Source: Nocardioides sp. Root1257 (GTDB lineage Bacteria; Actinomycetota; Actinomycetes; Propionibacteriales; Nocardioidaceae). From it: a DNA stretch of 64,000 nucleotides. The DNA is taken from the NCBI RefSeq assembly GCF_001425175.1, contig NZ_LMDV01000009.1:124001-188000 (forward strand), in the 5' to 3' direction. Both the position numbers and the translations under genes were made by a program. The notes below the pieces were generated by a model, which was given only the letters and a program-made list of their open reading frames with translations, had not been told where the DNA came from and ran no database searches. Positions 60,609 to 64,000 of the stretch are shown one piece after another (the first letter of the stretch is position 1; the number at the start of each line of letters is the position of its first letter).

Positions 60609-61481
60609 GTGGCCGACGACTACCGACCGGGCTATCCCCATGATCTTCGCGATCCGAGGTTGATGGCGCGCGAAGCGACCGGGCCCTACGGCGACTTTGA
60701 GGGCCGGGCTGCCCGAGTCGTCGCGCGGGCAACCGGGCTCATCACGACCATTCAGGATGACAACCGCTCGGCGCGTACACCCGACCTGAGGATTGAGGAT
60801 GCCGATTCCATTGTGGGGATTGGCGAGATTGTCACGACAACCGACGGCTTACGGGCGGACCAGCTGCGGGCGTTTGCAGCTGGCAAGCTTCAGTTCGACT
60901 CGGAGGAACTTCGCGCCACTTGGTGGGTTACAGTCACGCCCCGCGCGAGGCGTGAAGATCTGGAGACGGTTCTCGTCCGAGCACTCAGGCGCCTCGAGGA
61001 GCGCGGCGACCACGTCCACGTGAATCGCGGAGTGGTCAACCCTCCGTCGTTTCCGGAGACCATCGCGCTCGAGTCGATCGGACTGACCGAGCTCCATTGC
61101 GATCCAACCCCTCGCGACGGACCAGGAAGGATCTACGGCCTGCCAGAAGGTATCGGAGGCCCCGCAGCAATCGACTGGGACGGATGCGCGGCGTGGATTG
61201 ACGAGTTCCTTCACTCGGATCTCTGTCTCAGGAAACTCGAGAAGTTGACGGGCGCTCATGCCCCTCAAGGTCACCTCTACGTCGGAGTCACCGGGAACGA
61301 CCCATGGCCGGTGCACCAAGCGCTCGACGACCGAGTAATCCAAGTCCCCCTGCCGCCACCCGACCTCCCTACCGGGTTGACTCACCTCTGGCTCGACAAC
61401 GCCGAGTTCCCGAGCCGAGTCATCGCCTGGTGGCCGGACCGAGGTTGGTTCGACGTTCGCACTCGCTGGATGACCGAATAG
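60609..61481 (+). CDS. Hypothetical protein, possibly nuclease-like
   Basis: 290 residues from GTG 60609; an earlier in-frame start at 60495 gives a less protein-like N-terminus. ARTPDLRIEDADSIVGIGEI then VTTTD is a pattern of Asp and Glu on adjacent strands, as in PD-(D/E)xK proteins, but the Lys is replaced by Thr. The C-terminal half is unfamiliar (PAAIDWDGCAAWIDEFLHS). GC is lower than in the chromosome to the left. Confidence 0.6.
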   Translation: MADDYRPGYPHDLRDPRLMAREATGPYGDFEGRAARVVARATGLITTIQDDNRSARTPDLRIEDADSIVGIGEIVTTTDGLRADQLRAFAAGKLQFDSEELRATWWVTVTPRARREDLETVLVRALRRLEERGDHVHVNRGVVNPPSFPETIALESIGLTELHCDPTPRDGPGRIYGLPEGIGGPAAIDWDGCAAWIDEFLHSDLCLRKLEKLTGAHAPQGHLYVGVTGNDPWPVHQALDDRVIQVPLPPPDLPTGLTHLWLDNAEFPSRVIAWWPDRGWFDVRTRWMTE

Positions 61482-61560
61482 GGCGACAGCAGCACCCAGG
61501 CGAACCAGATTTCGCGAGGGGGCACACTTCCGGATCGGTTGGGGTCTGCGCGTTTCGGAA

Positions 61561-61576
61561 GGCGCGTCTTAGCGCC
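61561..61576. terminator. Small hairpin between convergent genes
   Basis: GGCGC-gtctta-GCGCC lies in the 106-base gap between the convergent genes at 60609 and 61588. It could terminate both, but it is only five base pairs. Confidence 0.35.
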
Positions 61577-61587
61577 GCCTGTCGCTG

Positions 61588-62418
61588 TCAAGGGCGGTGC
61601 AGTTCGCCTGTCTGATCGACCCACCACAGCTCGATGCCTGCTGCCGCAAGCGACCCGAGAGTCTCGGAGTGCAGGTCCCGGTAGCGCGGGAAGTTCGGAA
61701 GGGCGATCACGCTGCGCCAGGCTGGCTCCTTTCCGCGTAGTCGCATCGCAGCAAGAACGGCCTGTGAGTACCAATGGGCCGCTTGCGTGCTCGGACTGGT
61801 GCGCTTCTGCTCTCCGGCGCGGGCAGGGTCCGCGTATGTCCGGCTCGGAAAGCCTTTGACCTCGACACCAGCCGTCTCTCCATCCTTGGAGGCAATCACG
61901 TCGATGCCATGCTCTTTGGTCGCTGTATTGGCCACGGACAAGATGTGCCAGCCGTCGGCCGCCAGAGCGGTCACCAACAAGGCTTGCACGTTGGCTTCTG
62001 TGTGCCACTCAACTGTCGAGAGCGCCGGCGTCAGCGACGCGTCGTCGATAGGGGCCTCGTTGGATGCGACGCCGACCTCGTCCGCGTCAGAACCGCGAAC
62101 GACCCGAGGAGGCAGTTGGCTTACCGCTTCCTGGCCAGTCGGACCTGAGCGCCAACTCTTAAGTTCGTCGGCAGTGGCTACCCGGAAGAGTCCGCGATCG
62201 ATCCGTGTGAGAAACGGCTGCTTCTTCGAGAACTGTGACCGGTCACCAACGTTCCAACATGCTCCACGGATATGTGTTCGCACGGTTCGATCGTTGGCTT
62301 GCGAGGGCGCATGCCGTCGGAACCACGACAACACCTCTTGAGACGTGAAGGGGCCCGACTGCGTGGCGGCATACTCCCTCAGTCGGTCCCAAACCGTCAG
62401 CGACTCATCACTGCTCAT
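61588..62418 (-). CDS. Restriction endonuclease-like (Mrr-type) protein with N-terminal helix-turn-helix
   Basis: 276 residues from ATG 62418. Residues 1-80 look like a winged-helix domain (GPFTSQEVLSWFRRHAPSQA, then a Gly-Leu-Phe-Arg-Val end). Residues about 138-276 are a PD-(D/E)xK nuclease: Glu141 in the first helix, Asp173 (HGIDVIAS), and Glu186-Val-Lys188 (AGVEVKG). The form fits Mrr-like type IV restriction or Holliday-junction-type nucleases. 159 bases upstream is another nuclease-like gene in the same direction. Confidence 0.75.
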   Translation of the reverse strand: MSSDESLTVWDRLREYAATQSGPFTSQEVLSWFRRHAPSQANDRTVRTHIRGACWNVGDRSQFSKKQPFLTRIDRGLFRVATADELKSWRSGPTGQEAVSQLPPRVVRGSDADEVGVASNEAPIDDASLTPALSTVEWHTEANVQALLVTALAADGWHILSVANTATKEHGIDVIASKDGETAGVEVKGFPSRTYADPARAGEQKRTSPSTQAAHWYSQAVLAAMRLRGKEPAWRSVIALPNFPRYRDLHSETLGSLAAAGIELWWVDQTGELHRP

Positions 62419-62577
62419 GCGCCGAGACTTCCACAGGTCGGCGACGTCGAGGAGCCCGTTCCGACGGCCCGGCTCTTTCGGGCCCAATCGATCTCTGCTT
62501 CGATCTTCCTGGTCGCCCGACGCCGGATCGTGCGCCACAACAGACGTTCCAGTGCCAGACACGTGCCTGGCACTGCA

Positions 62578-63666
62578 CTAGATCTGCGGCCTCGTCCGCA
62601 CCTCGTCGATCACGCGCAGGAATGCCTCTCGCACTGGCTCCTGATCGAGCACGTCTGTGACCGGGATGCTTGGGTATTTGTTCAGGGCGTCGTTGGTGAC
62701 ATGAGCGACGTACGGCGCGATCGCGGGAATATCACGCAGCCCGTCGAGCATCTGCGAAGCGGTGGAGGGACCGAGGCCTGTCGCTCCGAACAGACCACCA
62801 ACGCTGGCAGCGACGGTCGCGCCGTTTGGTCGAAGGTAGATCTGGAAGAGGCTGACCTTTGCCGGGCCGACCTGGTAGTACCAGGACATGCCCGGCGTTT
62901 GCCCTACGCCCCACCAGGGGTAGAGGCCACTCTCCTCGCCATGAGCCATCAGATCGGTCACGGCCGCCTTCGCGGGCACATCGAGTTCCGCGATGGCCGC
63001 GGCAAAAGACTCGGCGCTCCATTTGTGCCCATTTGTCGAGCTAGGCGAGCGTTTGGCGCTCGCGAGCGCTTCCCCGTAAAGCCTGGGCACCAGGATCTCC
63101 GTGCTGCCCTCCTTTAGATATTGCAGTTCCAGCGCAAGCACCGACACCTCCTGTCGGGTCATGACATTGAGCCACTCAATGATTCGCTTCAACTCACCAG
63201 TGATCTCGTCAACAACGATCACGAGAGTGAACTCCCCAGTGCGCAAGCTGGTCTCGATGCCGGTGCGAACCTGATCCGACTCAGTGGCACCAGTCTTCTC
63301 GGCGACATGGTCGAGCAAGGGACGGCCGGCACGAGCAGACCATGTAGCCGCAAATGCCTCGTAGTCCATCTGCCAGAGCCCACCTGCGTAGGCCAGAACC
63401 TGACCGACCACTTCCCTCCTGATCTCAGGATTGGCCCGCAGCTTGCATTCAACGACTGTCACGCCACCGTCAGCACCCACCCCGACGATGTCGACGGATC
63501 CAACCTCCGGAATCCAGAACTCGTCGACAGTCGCGAGATCCTTCCCGGTCAGCAGGTCCGGCGAGTCGGCGACGAGCTGTTGCAGTGCGGCTTCGTTTTC
63601 GTACGACGTCACCTCGGGCTCCCGCCACTTCGAGTCGTCACCGCGAACCAAGATCGGCGTGCCCAT
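62578..63666 (-). CDS. PD-(D/E)xK nuclease-like protein (NucS/DUF91-like N-terminus)
   Basis: 362 residues from ATG 63666. ENEAALQQLVADSPDLL is the leading helix, VDIVGVGADGG has Asp59, and VTVVECKLRANPEIRREVVG has Glu73-Cys-Lys75. Together these form a complete PD-(D/E)xK core of the NucS/DUF91 kind. The C-terminal 200 residues (EEIxG-like helices, then WWGVGQTPGMSWYYQ) have no family I recognise. Likely a DNA-targeting protein. Confidence 0.72.
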   Translation of the reverse strand: MGTPILVRGDDSKWREPEVTSYENEAALQQLVADSPDLLTGKDLATVDEFWIPEVGSVDIVGVGADGGVTVVECKLRANPEIRREVVGQVLAYAGGLWQMDYEAFAATWSARAGRPLLDHVAEKTGATESDQVRTGIETSLRTGEFTLVIVVDEITGELKRIIEWLNVMTRQEVSVLALELQYLKEGSTEILVPRLYGEALASAKRSPSSTNGHKWSAESFAAAIAELDVPAKAAVTDLMAHGEESGLYPWWGVGQTPGMSWYYQVGPAKVSLFQIYLRPNGATVAASVGGLFGATGLGPSTASQMLDGLRDIPAIAPYVAHVTNDALNKYPSIPVTDVLDQEPVREAFLRVIDEVRTRPQI

Positions 63667-63948
63667 CCGGTATCCCCCACTAGTGAGTAGCCAATGCGAC
63701 GACAGATGCGCCGCAGCCCCGATACTCGCCCTAGTACCACCCGCCTCGCAACGGTGGTCGCGTACCGCTCCGGCCACCGATCACGTCATCTGAACTGAGC
63801 GCTTGAACCAGGGCCCGATGACGCGTCACTCCGCCGCGTAACGGCAGCCGCGCCGTGTCGCGGCGCTACCGGCGCGTAGATCCTGGACCCGACTCGGCCT
63901 GATGCGGCTACCGTTTGTCGCCGGATGCTGCGAATCAAGGGAGACTCC

Positions 63949-64000
63949 GTGCCGCGTGCCTGGATGGTCCGAGCCGGACGGAATGGTGAGCGAGAGGTCA
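63949..64000 (+). CDS. Start of an Mrr-like restriction system gene (partial)
   Basis: GTG 63949 after AAGGGAG; 17 residues before the window ends: MPRAWMVRAGRNGEREV. This opening (W-x-VRAGRxGExE) is characteristic of the N-terminal domain of Mrr-related restriction system proteins. Only the start is visible, so domain content is inferred. The 282 bases upstream hold no gene; a small GCCGCG-ccgtgt-CGCGGC hairpin lies at 63847-63864. Confidence 0.6.
   Translation, partial: MPRAWMVRAGRNGEREV

Noticed and set aside
1..64000. tRNA, rRNA, insertion sequences or phage genes
   Set aside because: No cloverleaf-like sequence, rRNA segment, transposase motif with terminal repeats or phage structural gene was seen by eye. 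A dedicated tRNA scan could still find a missed one.

Overview
The window reads as chromosome from a very GC-rich actinobacterium, most likely Nocardioides or a close relative in the Nocardioidaceae. Three things suggest this: strong G/C bias at third codon positions, tight operons joined by ATGA/GTGA overlaps, and the combination of a mycofactocin cluster with an F420:NADP oxidoreductase. The assignment rests on gene content and style, not on a database search. I saw no rRNA, tRNA, CRISPR array, insertion sequence or phage gene.

Layout. 0-7.4 kb: LysR regulator, secreted Asp-box propeller, amino-acid permease, a small autoregulated membrane-protein/winged-helix pair, MMPL exporter, TetR. 7.6-16.5 kb: a catabolic cluster (two phosphotriesterase-like proteins, one without metal ligands, then FAD monooxygenase, three hydrolases, IclR, phenol-type hydroxylase). 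16.4-25.7 kb: two 913-residue LuxR-type ATPase regulators flank a methyltransferase and an unusual alpha/beta-hydrolase/glycosyltransferase fusion, with a DUF4242-like protein at the edge. 25.8-27.5 kb: quinone-reductase-like gene and divergent TetR. 27.5-36.5 kb: complete protocatechuate/beta-ketoadipate pathway (pcaHGB, fused pcaDC, pcaFIJ) plus pobA, with LysR and IclR regulators. 36.6-46.1 kb: envelope and miscellaneous genes (HtrA-like protease, Lys-rich secreted repeat protein behind a highly structured leader, CPBP protease, PGPGW and PQ-loop membrane proteins, enoyl-CoA hydratase, F420:NADP reductase, MFS exporter, lipoprotein). 46.1-52.3 kb: mycofactocin cluster mftABCDE-SDR-mftF with divergent mftR. 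52.3-59.8 kb: flavin reductase, two sister TetR regulators and a Liv-type ABC importer, linked by three copies of one operator. 59.8-64 kb: a lower-GC stretch of unfamiliar and nuclease-like genes ending in the start of an Mrr-like restriction gene.

How the genes work together. pobA converts 4-hydroxybenzoate to protocatechuate; pcaHGB-DC-IJ-F carry it to succinyl-CoA and acetyl-CoA. An IclR protein probably controls both arms through a shared CTTCC-N7-GGAAG box. Mycofactocin supplies a redox cofactor for coupled dehydrogenases such as the SDR inside the cluster. The neighbouring TetR/Liv/flavin-reductase unit looks like an uptake and oxidation module for an unidentified small acid.

The least explained signals are a dispersed 56-bp palindrome (two copies plus a half copy), the branched leader at 38009-38083 that can mask a ribosome-binding site, the dead/live phosphotriesterase pair, the hydrolase-glycosyltransferase fusion, the TetR operator regulon and the right-hand nuclease cluster.
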